In this document: positions 45,201 to 51,734 of the stretch, one piece after another
Position numbering within the stretch: the stretch's first letter is position 1
Layout: each line of letters begins with the position of its first letter
Source: Roseateles toxinivorans
Lineage (GTDB): Bacteria; Pseudomonadota; Gammaproteobacteria; Burkholderiales; Burkholderiaceae_C
DNA length: 64,000 nucleotides
Reading direction: 5' to 3'
NCBI RefSeq assembly: GCF_004362525.1
Contig: NZ_SNXS01000012.1
Span: forward strand, 53,751 to 117,750
Program-made: the position numbers and the translations under genes
Notes under the pieces: model-generated
What the model saw: the letters and a program-made list of their open reading frames with translations, nothing else
Database searches by the model: none
Told to the model about the DNA's origin: nothing

Positions 45201-46748
45201 GCCGACCGCGCCGATCTGCAGCTCACGCCCACCGGCCTGCGCATCACCGCCAAGGACGATATCGACCTGGCGATGCGCGACACTGGCGGCAGCGGCGGCG
45301 CCCTCAGCGCCAAGGCAGGCGAGGCCATCTACCTCGGCTCCGAGGGCGATCTGCGCCTGCAGCAGGTGCTCAGCACCAACGGCGAGGTGCGCATCAAGGC
45401 GCGCGGCAGCCTGACCCAGCTGACCGCCGGCAGCAGCGCCGTCAGCGGGCGCGACGTGCTGGTCGAGGCCGGCGGCGGCGCGCTCGGCGCACCGGGCACA
45501 CCGCTGCAGGTGGCCACCCAGGCCGGCGGCAGCGTCACCGCCCGCGCGGCGCACGACCTGACCCTGGCCGGCGCGCAGGGGCTGGTGATAGACCAGATCT
45601 TCACGCCCGGCGCGGCCTGGCTGTCCAGCCCCGGCTCGCTGACCGGACGGCTCAACAGCGCCGATCTGAACGTGCGCGCCGGCGCGCTGACGCTGATCGC
45701 CGGCGGCAGCATCGGCCTGCCGGGCGATCCGCTGGCGGCGCTGGATGTCTCGGTCACCGGCCCGCTGCAGCTGCAGGCCGGCAGCGGCGCCTGGCTGGCG
45801 GCCAGCGGCGAGGCGCTGGAGCTGGCCTCGGCACGGGTGGCGAACGGCCCGCTGCGCATCGCCGCCCAGGTGCCGGCAATGCGCATCAGCGGCGCCGTCG
45901 AGGCCCTCACCAGCATCGATATCGACAGCGCCGGCAGCCTGACCCTGGGCCCTGGCAGCGCCCTGCATGGCGCCGCCGTGCACCTGACGGCCGCCAACCT
46001 GCAGGCGCAGGCCACGACGATACAGGCCCGCGACACTCGGCTCCAGGCCCGCAGCGGCGACCTGAGCCTCGATGAAGGCAGCCGCGTCGAGGCCGACGCA
46101 CTGAACCTGAGCGCCAGCGGCCGCCTGCAGAGCCTGGGCAGCCTGAGCGCCAGCGGCGCCAGCGCGGTGTCGGCCGACGGCAGCCTGCTGCTGGCCGGCC
46201 ATCAGGCGCTGCAGGGCGCGACCGAGCTGACTGCCGGCGGTGCGATGGAGCTGCGCGGCACCGGTGTGGTCGGCGGTGCGCTGCGGGCGCAGGCCGCCAG
46301 CCTGCGTCAGCAGGGCAGCCTGGAGCTGCGTGGCCCGGCGAGCTTCAATCTGCTGGGCATCGCGCAGATCGGCGGCACGCTGATGACGCGCGGCGACCTG
46401 GCCCTGCTGGCCGGCGGCACGCTGGGCCTGGACGGGCTGCTGCAGATCGGCGGCCTGGCCAACCTGCAGGCCGGCGGCGACTGGACGCTGCGCGGCATGC
46501 TGCAGGCCGCCAGCGTGCAGGCTCAGGCCGGCAACGACCTGGCCCTGGGCGGCGTGATGCGCAGCAGCGGCGACGCCGGCTTTGCGGCCGGCCGCGACCT
46601 GCGCACCAGCGGTCTTGTCAGCGCCGGCGGCAGCCTGAAGGCCAAGGCCGTGCGCGATCTGCTGGTGCTGGGGCCGATGCCGACGGCGGTGCAGGGGGTG
46701 ACACTCGAAGCGGGGCGCCGCAAGGTGCTGCCGCCAGCCAAGCCATGA
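33249..46748 (+). CDS. Giant filamentous hemagglutinin-like adhesin, TpsA (leukotoxin LktA type)
   Basis: A 4499-residue secreted exoprotein. A long signal peptide (about residues 1-37, with Arg-rich YLRRQ and CVLRRC before the hydrophobic core) leads into a TPS domain of about 230 residues: IHVVPDQRTATQVSQQGN, NSFSRFDVAGG, SQIDGWVNAYKDGRIGGNVYFFNS, where the usual NPNG is replaced by NSAG. From about residue 1000 to 2310, modules of about 65 residues repeat, each with a GGxxGVAGS-like turn (GTAGVAGSIAMN, GTVGLAGSLGL). The C-terminal part is a beta-helix-like repeat region without a toxin domain. GGGAGA precedes the ATG. Its stop overlaps the tpsB start by 4 bp. Confidence 0.9.
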   Translation: MTAAAIGYLRRQYICVLRRCAWASGLGMSLMVATPAALGQTPSQTIHVVPDQRTATQVSQQGNLATVTTATTRGSTAFNSFSRFDVAGGQQVNLLLPAGSANLINSVSGPPSQIDGWVNAYKDGRIGGNVYFFNSAGFVVGAGGVLNAGSLTLAAPTPLFMGQLIDGQGGIGDGAVLQALTGSYPLSPGGLVRVQGRLNAADAISLAAGQLAAEGGSRIAAGPGGAAAFASLVNVSGLDSAAGVSTAGGRIRLLGSADIALAGEVYGALSPSGGAAVTAQAGGKLSLDGALLSSRDLGPRVGTAAEHESAPSQGPSGGIELAATQIELRNNARLLAQGSAGQAGALLRLSASDDASRATFGSTEDQSARIVISGSTLKGADVQLRATADDKYLFAASQSAQNPTPFQSLENTLLDFFTSLRLFVDVTISKAEAGISVGGGSLLQASSGDIDMRATSRAEARMNVRSTIIGVGYGESTSRASIDIGQASLQAGRDVLLKAQADNTVSVEVGTTNLGNANNNASNPTGYANAAVALGFAEETATVRSTAASQLTAGRTLSLDAGGAKSFEVASSGGSFQDGMASAGVSVGLNKTLFDARLAGTAQAGAIKVAALLDDGTSSVQAAAGTAGKPQNVGEAVTSARTLDGSFIEGLTGLIAKIPGSDGRSGNKEKFGLSASVAFADIDNRVSAAIAPAARLTSQGSTSVSARAVDTPIFRASAAVDERAHSDPPPAGDNQQNNKSVAISGAVVVADMDHVTEATIGDGATVNSAGALDLSAQSRLLPGWEPHAALIRQLREMDWKSPAAYAELGSKLKDVAEKPSQGNTWTQNSVESEKLSLTAAVTYLTLDNAARARIGAAQINTDGAAVTPARDVRVAASAEQGMLHLTGVPEMDATLLTSNSGSGKAGVGGSYLQFVMKGGADASIGSGASLRADDLAVSARTDFDQIMVTETAGKAGKLSINGSFSMLQSELSTVAQIAGGSQVEAGNVLLLAHDDSLIVNIAGGVARSGSIGVGFAVALNEMDRHTEALLGNRLFETASGGSLTASGNLLLDARSAGTQGAFALAGSGPSGSSAEAGKGGDGTKTAGGDTGQQGKSGIGISAAASVNIAGDQTGARVRGLDNISVRGTLPSLIAYASDDDGQTWSFSGLAPGAQLVASNPTLNLAAAGGLSIASGKTAGLAGAFAWNQLEKVTEAGIASTRLSAPAAIASSALNSNASWSVTAGANAGGKVGVAGSVSYSTVDNQTLAQASDAQLSSDGTVRLEATDASSIRSIAGAASYGGKAGFGAALGLAEVNNRSNADLSGGSVDAGGLELRARSDNEIISVAAALGVSQGIAGSGAVTINLIGNETQAMARQAMVQTGAGQVTLAALDDSSILSVAGTVALTTGSASIGIAAAYNEIANSTSAKLVGGSLAGRDLTLDARESSDIEAVAAGGSGAANVGVTGSLGINRIANDTSAEASGAQLAASRNINLLARDSAELQSVTGAASAAGNAAVGASASYNEVDSEVTARVSGGSLDAADIAVQAQRSATLDVWAIAGTAGGTAGVAGSIAMNLAGGATLARIDGGARVSARNNALLLADADDFIKSRAGAAAVGGTVGAGGAIAFNDITSDTAAELSGAGTLLEGLVENANSSNGVTVPSGALSARSSATQLPSQNPLSTRQQTEQLHGAGVVAVSTAGVENFALTVAGGGTAGVAGTVTVSLMGGATRARVDGQARLNRALDQGQASQQGLVAAYHHDQLFSGTGGGAVGGTAGVGGAADTAFISHLTSATLDGAALAGREAARVLSRSSNEITQGVVGLGGGTVGLAGSLGLIMSKGRTETLVSNSQIDGAQGRIDVQATSRGDVDIAAGALAAGAVGVGITATINLSEQQTSARTLGSRLDAPATTTVAADADFTQHVYGATASLAGAVGVAGTVDVLVAKGSTEAEIGAGSRINTQLSAATQDVLLRAEETVRIDNKVGGLGVGVGVGASAAVDVVLLRSGARASVAGGADVRAGRDIRVEAEAGRDIDALSIAGGAGLTAGIAGAVSVVSVGGRPDSDSNDNASASVAKVGELMRGSSTGNQLGSSGGARAQQARAKADSARAGVDPSGDFAATPTRQSAEAAVASGASLTAGRDIAVDAHTRNDIRTKAVGVALSAGASLGGGFAVALSEERTRAALLGRSRAGRDVRVQARDDQSETASQQAYAGGGGALGLAASLALNRKSANTVAEIGGTVEAAGGVTVDAGVDHGLEAKGLGAAGGLVGIGAAIGLSADSSLADARVAAGSSIKAAGLTVSGHAGSAATTDVLAAAGGLVGAGTGVDADTDNRVRASTTVGSDVSLALGQGSASFSATATPRGSAVARGITVSAGVSMGMSLADVDIASNASVSIGERLKAQAGSLSLRAETQRERIGTGPGNLALYAPSAEAEAKAAAGGLLLGASATEASTTVRPATQVSLGAGHQITLSGGFSAHAQSDVDGRSDVSGINGGLLAAGGNLANTQVHSDTQTLIGAGRLTAQTVSLGSDSSDALGAKSASGAGGLGVVLAARVNNVATANTLTRLAGTVDARSVEIAAEHLTRLHGEADSTSASVAGYSGANVFNSSANTTSAELAPDSVVRANAFKLDALSAVAKDSAGADWAVRAASGGVLSGSSGGTLTQIDNITRALVGDGAQISSNDQGGKQAELDIAARNRLDVFDSVLLDTGGAIAVARTESFVDARRNDAQVRIGSGALLKSQRDVRIEASTSGVVDTEAQSKTYGLAGAAEGGTRSRIVTANGITLDGGRIESDESVRLRAGVDNVLRADAETRLWNRTAVPIPSAPDALAIVDQDNRIVVKPYALPAGTPLASEPREAQMQRAAIATVKDIELLAGGGQRELRGFGRGTDLYREALQALGQIFDSDLSLDIQAGAEFDRPASTVQVDGTLFAGTHWRQYLDIGSAGQVLRQSEGISFSTRDNVDLGREIEGRMNALKQLVQTYADNPAVAAGFQADLDLLQARRAQLGVGAKVGFIDLNPAMATSGNIRISGGALTGGSGGELVAPGDASIRVNNASNRFLSVKNQAGTAACPAALCIPGDSGGEITLNGARIASNADINLRNAPGGVAALGRIDERSNSPAPLIELRNTAEGTTPKPEVQVFGNILNPRGLVRIASTGSVQVSSDISAQTVDIATQGDFIKTFSLGYTHTAGDPTLVIKSLTDAEEAASKSRFPAARDPLTATITPLTNSDTVATVARPGGTIIAGNNVFISGEKLNLNGVIQSGIADVRVSIDNAAYADAKNANGAWVPLRNNAMASLDAALRPKLRWNAAAQELELGNIQVEGGFMQLFGDVLSTGGGQLNVLDGYGRIQVENLTDRALVLNRLDTGAGTQGRIRITDTSTRDAAGNNLVTTITRSNGQVQTTQENVASKDDARPLVSAVASDTSGRSALYTPRANRRLNWINAENIAVAYSQIYTRTCAVSCDFGELADWLAKNAPTQTVVVAPPPVYTPRISGLWLTNGDKRTADYIYDFRKDRYERGGTPEYFLRRYRSGAADFYDNIETRRDWSWKERNFFTHSLAASRPVAINFIGADEGTLSVTSRDAAIKLGDTVRNLKGTTLLDASRIGLAGGVTAGQVIADRLTLTARNGAIGEFGNGSGSEFRPLEVQLSATGSVDLRAGTDIALRAYQGGLRLGRVDTPGRLYLQAEGDIVRGGGATSALAAGDMRLISDNGSIGSLTAPLLINLPADRGGLEARAARDIGIAEATGDLRLAQVASSGGDVLLRAANGGIVDVDTVQSVKQETREALLGVARRAGLTADSGAQAGVELNLQRYEQGKRQEYLAYWQMRGLKERFDSKGLSQGFAASAYDPKFVYVVDAGTAAQLKAANGWNDAQLAAWRDGQTAFYHRAATEFGKGDARSYDPVWHFDSAAHPALRQALANGGVWNEAQITQRVAAGLFKDTADTQILVENPNVSGRNLQLEARNGIGRASAGTDISRDPRQWTPEQQLALLAADRADLQLTPTGLRITAKDDIDLAMRDTGGSGGALSAKAGEAIYLGSEGDLRLQQVLSTNGEVRIKARGSLTQLTAGSSAVSGRDVLVEAGGGALGAPGTPLQVATQAGGSVTARAAHDLTLAGAQGLVIDQIFTPGAAWLSSPGSLTGRLNSADLNVRAGALTLIAGGSIGLPGDPLAALDVSVTGPLQLQAGSGAWLAASGEALELASARVANGPLRIAAQVPAMRISGAVEALTSIDIDSAGSLTLGPGSALHGAAVHLTAANLQAQATTIQARDTRLQARSGDLSLDEGSRVEADALNLSASGRLQSLGSLSASGASAVSADGSLLLAGHQALQGATELTAGGAMELRGTGVVGGALRAQAASLRQQGSLELRGPASFNLLGIAQIGGTLMTRGDLALLAGGTLGLDGLLQIGGLANLQAGGDWTLRGMLQAASVQAQAGNDLALGGVMRSSGDAGFAAGRDLRTSGLVSAGGSLKAKAVRDLLVLGPMPTAVQGVTLEAGRRKVLPPAKP

Positions 46749-48382
46749 GGGGCTTGGGCCTCATCGCCATGGCACTGGCAGGCGCCGTACAGGCCGCCGA
46801 GCCGCCCGACCCCGGCGCCCAGCAGGGCCTGGAGCGCCAGCAGCGCGAACGCCAGCGCCAAGAGGAGCAGCTGGAGCGCAGGCCGGCGCCGGCGCCTCTG
46901 GGCACGCCGGCCGCCCCGGCGGCGCTGCCGCCGGCCTCGCGCCTGCGCAATATCCCGGTGCAGCGCATCGAGACCGGGCCGTCGGAAGTGCTTGGCGCCG
47001 ACGAGTTGCGCGCCCTGGTGGCCCCCTACGAGGGCCGCACGCTGAGCCTGGCCGACCTGGTGGAGCTCACCGAGGCCATCAACGCCCTCTACGCCGCCAA
47101 GGGCGCGCCGACGGCGCGGGCGCTGCTGCCGCCGCAGGAGATCGAACAGGGCCGGGTGCGCATCCAGCTGGTCGAGGCCAGGCTGGGCCGCATCGCGCTG
47201 GGCCCGACCCGGCTAGGCCAGGCCCTGGTGCGCGAACATCTGGGCCTGGTCAGCGGCGAGCTGGTCTCGGTGCCGCGCATCGAGGCGGCGCTGCAGCGCT
47301 TCAACCGCAGCCACGAGGTGCAGCTGGCCGCCACCCTGGCCGCCGGCGCCAGCCCGGGCACCAGCGATCTGGGCCTGCAGGCCAGCGATCCGCCGTTCAG
47401 CCAGTGGACGCTGTTCGCCGACAACGCCGGCAGCAGCAGCCTGGGCGAGCGGCGCCTGGGCCTGGCCCTGCGCCTGCCCCTGCTCAGCGAGCGCGGCGAC
47501 AGCCTCAACGCCAGCCTGCTGCTCACCGGCCGGGCACCCAGCCCGAGCCTGAGCCTGGGCTATGCACTGCCCCTGGCACCGCTGCGCCGGCTCGACCTGA
47601 GCTACAGCCATGGCCGCATCGCGGTGCGGCGTGGCAGCTTCGCCGCACTCGATCTGACCGGCAGTTCGCGCGATCTGGGCCTGGGCCTGACCCAGACGCT
47701 GTGGCTGAAGCCCGAAGGCAGCTGGAGCGCGGGCCTGCGCCTGAGCGCCAAGGACTCGGCCACCGACGTGGCCGGCGAGCGCGTGCGCCAGCAGCGGCTG
47801 ACGGTGCTGGGCCTGAGCAGCACGCTGGACTGGCAGGACGAGGCCGGCAGCTGGAGCGGCGAGGCCCAGCTGGCGCGCGGCCTGCGCGCGGCCGGCGGCG
47901 AGGCGAGCTACACCGTGCTGCGCGCCAGTCTGGCGCGGCTGCTGCGCCTGGCCAACGGCCAGCAATGGCTGCTGCGCGCCGCGCTGCAGCTCTCGCCCGA
48001 TCCGGACCTGCCCTCGTCGGAGCAGTTCCAGCTGGGCGGCTCCGCCAGCGTGCGCGGCTATGCCGAAGGCCTGCTCTCGGCACGCCGCGGCGCCTTTGCC
48101 TCGCTGGAATGGCGGCGGCCGCTGGCCCTCGGTGACCTCACCCGCTGCGCGACGCACTGCGCCCTGCAGCTGCTGGCCCATGCCGACGTTGGCAGCAGCC
48201 GGCCGGGCGGTGGCCACGGCGCACAGACCCTGGCCTCGGTCGGCCTGGGCCTGGCCGGCGAGCGGGGCCCGGTCTCTGTGCGTCTGGGCCTGGCCTGGCC
48301 GCTGCGCCAGCCGCCCGCCGAGGCCGCAGAGGCACCGACCCGCCGCCCGCGCCTGCATCTGTCCGCCTCGACGGTCTGGTGA
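46745..48382 (+). CDS. Two-partner secretion outer-membrane transporter TpsB (ShlB/FhaC type)
   Basis: A 545-residue outer-membrane protein. The signal peptide (about residues 1-16) is followed by a Gln/Glu/Arg-rich helix (QQGLERQQRERQRQEEQLERR), as in FhaC. POTRA-like sequence runs from about residue 75 to 220 (NIPVQRIETGPSEVLGADELRAL, and LLPPQEIEQGRVRIQLVEA). The C-terminal 300 residues form a beta-barrel with FQLGGSASVRGYAEG, the conserved loop. It would export the upstream adhesin to the surface. Start overlaps the tpsA stop (ATGA), which fixes the pair. Confidence 0.92.
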   Translation: MRGLGLIAMALAGAVQAAEPPDPGAQQGLERQQRERQRQEEQLERRPAPAPLGTPAAPAALPPASRLRNIPVQRIETGPSEVLGADELRALVAPYEGRTLSLADLVELTEAINALYAAKGAPTARALLPPQEIEQGRVRIQLVEARLGRIALGPTRLGQALVREHLGLVSGELVSVPRIEAALQRFNRSHEVQLAATLAAGASPGTSDLGLQASDPPFSQWTLFADNAGSSSLGERRLGLALRLPLLSERGDSLNASLLLTGRAPSPSLSLGYALPLAPLRRLDLSYSHGRIAVRRGSFAALDLTGSSRDLGLGLTQTLWLKPEGSWSAGLRLSAKDSATDVAGERVRQQRLTVLGLSSTLDWQDEAGSWSGEAQLARGLRAAGGEASYTVLRASLARLLRLANGQQWLLRAALQLSPDPDLPSSEQFQLGGSASVRGYAEGLLSARRGAFASLEWRRPLALGDLTRCATHCALQLLAHADVGSSRPGGGHGAQTLASVGLGLAGERGPVSVRLGLAWPLRQPPAEAAEAPTRRPRLHLSASTVW

Positions 48383-48448
48383 GCATCGCCGCACCGTCAC
48401 CTACCCGTTCACCGCAACCCGTTCACCTTCACCCGGAGATCACGCACC

Positions 48449-49231
48449 ATGAACCGCAAGCTACTGTCCGGCATCACCGCACTCGCCGCCGGCCTGGCCC
48501 TGGCCGGGCCCGCGCCGGCCCAGGTCAGCGCCCAGGGCCAGATCAGCGGCCTGAGCTTCGAACTGATCGACCTCGACCCCGGCGACGGGCTGGCGCCCAG
48601 CGCCAGTTGGCTGAACGGCAGCAGCCTGATCAGCGGCGAGGTCGGTGGCGACAACCCCGCGGCCCTGCCCTTCAGCCTCTTCCTGCCCAGCGCCGGCGGA
48701 CCTCTGGCGGCTTCGACCGGGGCCTCGGGGTCCAGCGCGGCGGCGGCGGTCACGGCCACCGGCCTGCAGGCCGGCGGCAGCAGCGGGGGCGGCAGCTTCT
48801 ATGCCTCGGCCATCAGCGGCTATGGCCTGGACTTCGGCGGCATCCTGCTCGGCGCCAAGACCGGGCTGCGCCTGAGTCTGAGCTACCAGCTCGATGCCGA
48901 GGTGAGCGGCCTGGCCCCCGGCTGCCTGAGCTGCGACAGCGCCCAGGTGAACCTGACGGTGGTGATGCTGGGCTCGGCCTCGACGCTGCCGGTGTTCCAC
49001 ACCGCCTATGCCGCGGCCTATGCCGATCTGGGCCCGTCCGCCGACAGCGTCGGCGACACGCTTGCGCTGCAGCTGGACAATACCGGCGCCGATGCGATCA
49101 GCGTCAGCGCCGGCCTGACCCTGATCGCCCAGGGCCAGAGCTTTGCCACACCGGTGCCCGAGCCCGCCACGGCGGCCCTGCTGCTGGCCGGCCTGGGCCT
49201 CGCAGGGCGGCGCCGGGCTGCGAGGACCTGA
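48449..49231 (+). CDS. PEP-CTERM secreted protein A
   Basis: A 260-residue protein. It has a signal peptide (residues about 1-25) and a PEP-CTERM tail: PVPEPATAALLLAGLGLAGRRRAART, with the PEP motif, a hydrophobic segment and a basic end. Such tails are sorted by an exosortase (EpsH type). None is seen in this window. The middle is Gly/Ser-rich with one CLSC pair. It is placed 67 bases after tpsB, so it may be in the same transcript as the TPS pair, but this is inference. GGAG precedes the ATG. Confidence 0.85.
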   Translation: MNRKLLSGITALAAGLALAGPAPAQVSAQGQISGLSFELIDLDPGDGLAPSASWLNGSSLISGEVGGDNPAALPFSLFLPSAGGPLAASTGASGSSAAAAVTATGLQAGGSSGGGSFYASAISGYGLDFGGILLGAKTGLRLSLSYQLDAEVSGLAPGCLSCDSAQVNLTVVMLGSASTLPVFHTAYAAAYADLGPSADSVGDTLALQLDNTGADAISVSAGLTLIAQGQSFATPVPEPATAALLLAGLGLAGRRRAART

Positions 49232-49242
49232 CGGCCGCGCCC

Positions 49243-49803
49243 ATGCGCCATGTGCTGGTTGTCGATGACCACCGGCTGATGGGCGAGGCGGTGGCGGCGC
49301 TGGTGCGCGAGGTCGAGCCGGCTCTGCGGGTTTCGGTCACCGGCAGCCTGCAGCAGGCGCTGGCGCTGGCCGAGCGCGACGCCCCCGACGCGGCCATCGT
49401 CGATCTGCAACTGCCCGACGGCCGCGGCGAGACCCTGATGCAGGCGCTGCGCCGCCGCCGCCCGGCCCTGCCCATGCTGGTGTTCAGCGCCTGCGAGCCC
49501 GACGAGGCCGGCCTGGCCCGCCTGTTCGCGCTGGGCGCCCGGCGCTTCTGCGCCAAATCGGCCGGCCACGACGCGCTGCTGGCCGCGCTGCGCCAGTTGC
49601 TCGCGCCTGTCAGCCTGGCGGCGCCGCAGCTGGAACTGCTGCGCCTGCTGTGCCAGGACTTGTCCAGTCAGGACATAGGCCGCCGCCTGGGCCTGGCGCC
49701 GGCGGCCACGCGCGAAAGAATCGACGGCCTGTTCCGCCTGCTGCAGGTGCGCAGCCGCAGTCAGATCGCTGCGGTGGCTCGGGCGCAGGGCCTGATCGAG
49801 TAA
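49243..49803 (+). CDS. Response regulator with degenerate LuxR-type HTH
   Basis: A 186-residue protein. A receiver domain (VLVVDDHRLMGEAVAAL, phosphorylatable Asp in AIVDLQLPDG, KSAG near the end) is followed by a C-terminal LuxR-like HTH (LLRLLCQDLSSQDIGRRLGLAPAATRERIDGLFRLLQV). The HTH is less conserved than in the second regulator downstream, with a glycine-poor turn and an ERIDG recognition helix. It starts 11 bases after the PEP-CTERM gene stop. A cognate hybrid kinase follows 83 bases downstream. DNA target unknown. Confidence 0.82.
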   Translation: MRHVLVVDDHRLMGEAVAALVREVEPALRVSVTGSLQQALALAERDAPDAAIVDLQLPDGRGETLMQALRRRRPALPMLVFSACEPDEAGLARLFALGARRFCAKSAGHDALLAALRQLLAPVSLAAPQLELLRLLCQDLSSQDIGRRLGLAPAATRERIDGLFRLLQVRSRSQIAAVARAQGLIE

Positions 49804-49810
49804 TCCGCCA

Positions 49811-49849
49811 TCTGTGGGCGGTCTGCGGCGGTCTGCGGCCGATCTGCGT
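49811..49849 (+). repeat. Four phased TCTG-containing direct repeats
   Basis: TCTG occurs at 49811, 49822, 49832 and 49843, spaced 11, 10 and 11 bases, with the longer form TCTGYGGSCG in the first three. This is close to one helical turn each time. The array lies between the first response regulator gene and the hybrid kinase gene, where binding by one of the two regulators would be plausible. Confidence 0.45.
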
Positions 49850-49886
49850 CATTAGGGGGTTCCTCACGGCGGGGCAGGCGGACACA

Positions 49887-51734
49887 ATGCCGGCCATGCA
49901 ACGCATGGCCCCATCCACCGCCGCCATCCCGCTGGAGGCGCGCATCCTGGCCGACCAAGTGACCGCACTGCAGCGCACCCTGCCCTCCATCATCCTGGGC
50001 AACACGCTGACGCCCCTGGTCGTGCTGGTCTGCGTCAAGGGGCTGGTCAGCACGGTGGCGCTGGGCAGCTGGTTTGCGCTGCAGATGCTGCACAGCGCCT
50101 TCAACGCCTGGGCCTGGTGGCTCACTCGCCACCGGCCGGCCCACCCGCGCAATGCGCCTGCCCGCGCCCGCGCCATCATCGTCGCCTCGGGCTTGAGCGG
50201 CCTGCTGTGGGCTGCGGGCCTGGTGTTTCTGTGGCCCCCGGAGCGGCTGGACCTGCAGATTCTGCTGATCTTTCTGATCGGCGGCATGACCAGCAGCGCC
50301 ATGCATGCGCTGTCGGTGCTGCTGCCGGCCTATTACGCCTTCCTGGTGCCCAGCGTGGCGAGCGTCGTCGGCATGAGCCTGTGGGCCGGCAGCGTGGCCC
50401 ACCTGGCGGTGGCAGCAACGGTGCTTGCCTTCGGCCTGACCTCGATCCGCTTCGCCGCCAGCTTGAACCGAACGCTGCGCGACTCGCTGCGCAGCCGCTA
50501 CACCGTCGCCGAACTGGCGGCCGATCTGCAACTGCAGAAGGAGCGCGCCGAAGCCGCCAGCCTGGACAAGAGCCGCTTTCTGGCCGCCGCCAGCCATGAC
50601 CTGCGCCAGCCGGTGCATGCGCTGTCGCTGTTTCTCAGCGCCCTGCGCAAGCAGCCGCTGACGGTCGAGGGCGAGCGCCTGGCCACCCATGCCGCCCACG
50701 CGGTGGAGACCATGGCCGATCTGTTCAACTCGCTGCTCGATGTGTCGCGGCTGGACGCCGGCATGGTGCACCCAGAGCGGCGCCGCTTTCCCGTGGCGCC
50801 GCTGCTGGAGCGGGTGGCCGAGCAGGAGCAGCCCAGCGCCGGCGCCGCCGGCCTGCGCCTGCGTCTTCGCCTGCCGCCCCAGCCGCTGTGGATAGAGACA
50901 GATCCGGTGCTGCTCGAACGGGTGCTGCGCAATCTGGTGTCCAACGCGCTGCGCTACACCGACCGGGGCACGGTCTTGATCGCGCTGCGTCGCGGGGCGG
51001 GCGGCTGGGTGCTGCAGGTGCGCGACAGTGGCATCGGCATTCCGCCGGAGCGCCAGGCCGATGTGTTCCAGGAGTTTGTGCAGCTGCATAACCCGGAACG
51101 CGACCGCAACAAGGGCCTGGGCCTGGGCCTGGCCATCGTGCGGCGCACCGTCGAGCTGCTGGGCCTGGCGCTGAACCTGCGCTCGGCGCCGGGGCGCGGC
51201 ACGGTCTTCACGCTGGCGCTGCCCGTCGTCGCACCGGCCGGTGCGGGGGTGACGGCCGTCGAGCAGGGTCCGGCGGCCCCGGCCCCCGACAGCGCCCCGC
51301 CGCCGGGCCTGTTCGTGGCAGTGATCGATGACGACGCCGACATCCTCGCCGCGATGGAGGCGGTGCTGTCCGGCTGGGGCTGCAAGGTGCTGACGGCCGG
51401 CGACGTGGCGGAACTGCTGGCGGGCCTGCTGCTGGAGCCGGCCACACCCGAGCTGCTGATCAGCGACTTCCGTCTGCGCGAGGGGGCCAGCGGCCTGGAT
51501 GCCGTGGCGCGGCTGCGCGACGAGTACAACCAGGACATACCCGCCATCCTGATCACCGGCGATACCGCGCCCGAGCGTCTGGTCGAGGCCCAGGCCAGCG
51601 GCCTGCTGCTGCTGCACAAGCCGGTGGCGACCGAGGACCTGCGGGTGGCCATCGCCCAGGCCCTGGCCCAAGGCCGGCGGGCGGATACGGAAGAGGCGGA
51701 AGAGGCAGCGGCCGCCGCGGAGGCCGCCCTGTGA
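49887..51734 (+). CDS. Hybrid sensor histidine kinase with C-terminal receiver
   Basis: A 615-residue inner-membrane protein. The first 190 residues hold about five to six hydrophobic segments with no PAS or other recognisable input domain. A HisKA phospho-acceptor is His237 in AASHDLRQPVH. The HATPase core has NLVSNALRYTDRG and DSGIGIPPE, then GLGLGLAIVRR. A receiver domain at the end has its Asp at 527 (LISDFRLREG). The following LuxR-type regulator overlaps its stop by 4 bp, so a His-Asp-(Asp) relay to that protein or to the first regulator is likely. The start is ATG 49887; ATG 49896 is possible. Confidence 0.9.
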   Translation: MPAMQRMAPSTAAIPLEARILADQVTALQRTLPSIILGNTLTPLVVLVCVKGLVSTVALGSWFALQMLHSAFNAWAWWLTRHRPAHPRNAPARARAIIVASGLSGLLWAAGLVFLWPPERLDLQILLIFLIGGMTSSAMHALSVLLPAYYAFLVPSVASVVGMSLWAGSVAHLAVAATVLAFGLTSIRFAASLNRTLRDSLRSRYTVAELAADLQLQKERAEAASLDKSRFLAAASHDLRQPVHALSLFLSALRKQPLTVEGERLATHAAHAVETMADLFNSLLDVSRLDAGMVHPERRRFPVAPLLERVAEQEQPSAGAAGLRLRLRLPPQPLWIETDPVLLERVLRNLVSNALRYTDRGTVLIALRRGAGGWVLQVRDSGIGIPPERQADVFQEFVQLHNPERDRNKGLGLGLAIVRRTVELLGLALNLRSAPGRGTVFTLALPVVAPAGAGVTAVEQGPAAPAPDSAPPPGLFVAVIDDDADILAAMEAVLSGWGCKVLTAGDVAELLAGLLLEPATPELLISDFRLREGASGLDAVARLRDEYNQDIPAILITGDTAPERLVEAQASGLLLLHKPVATEDLRVAIAQALAQGRRADTEEAEEAAAAAEAAL

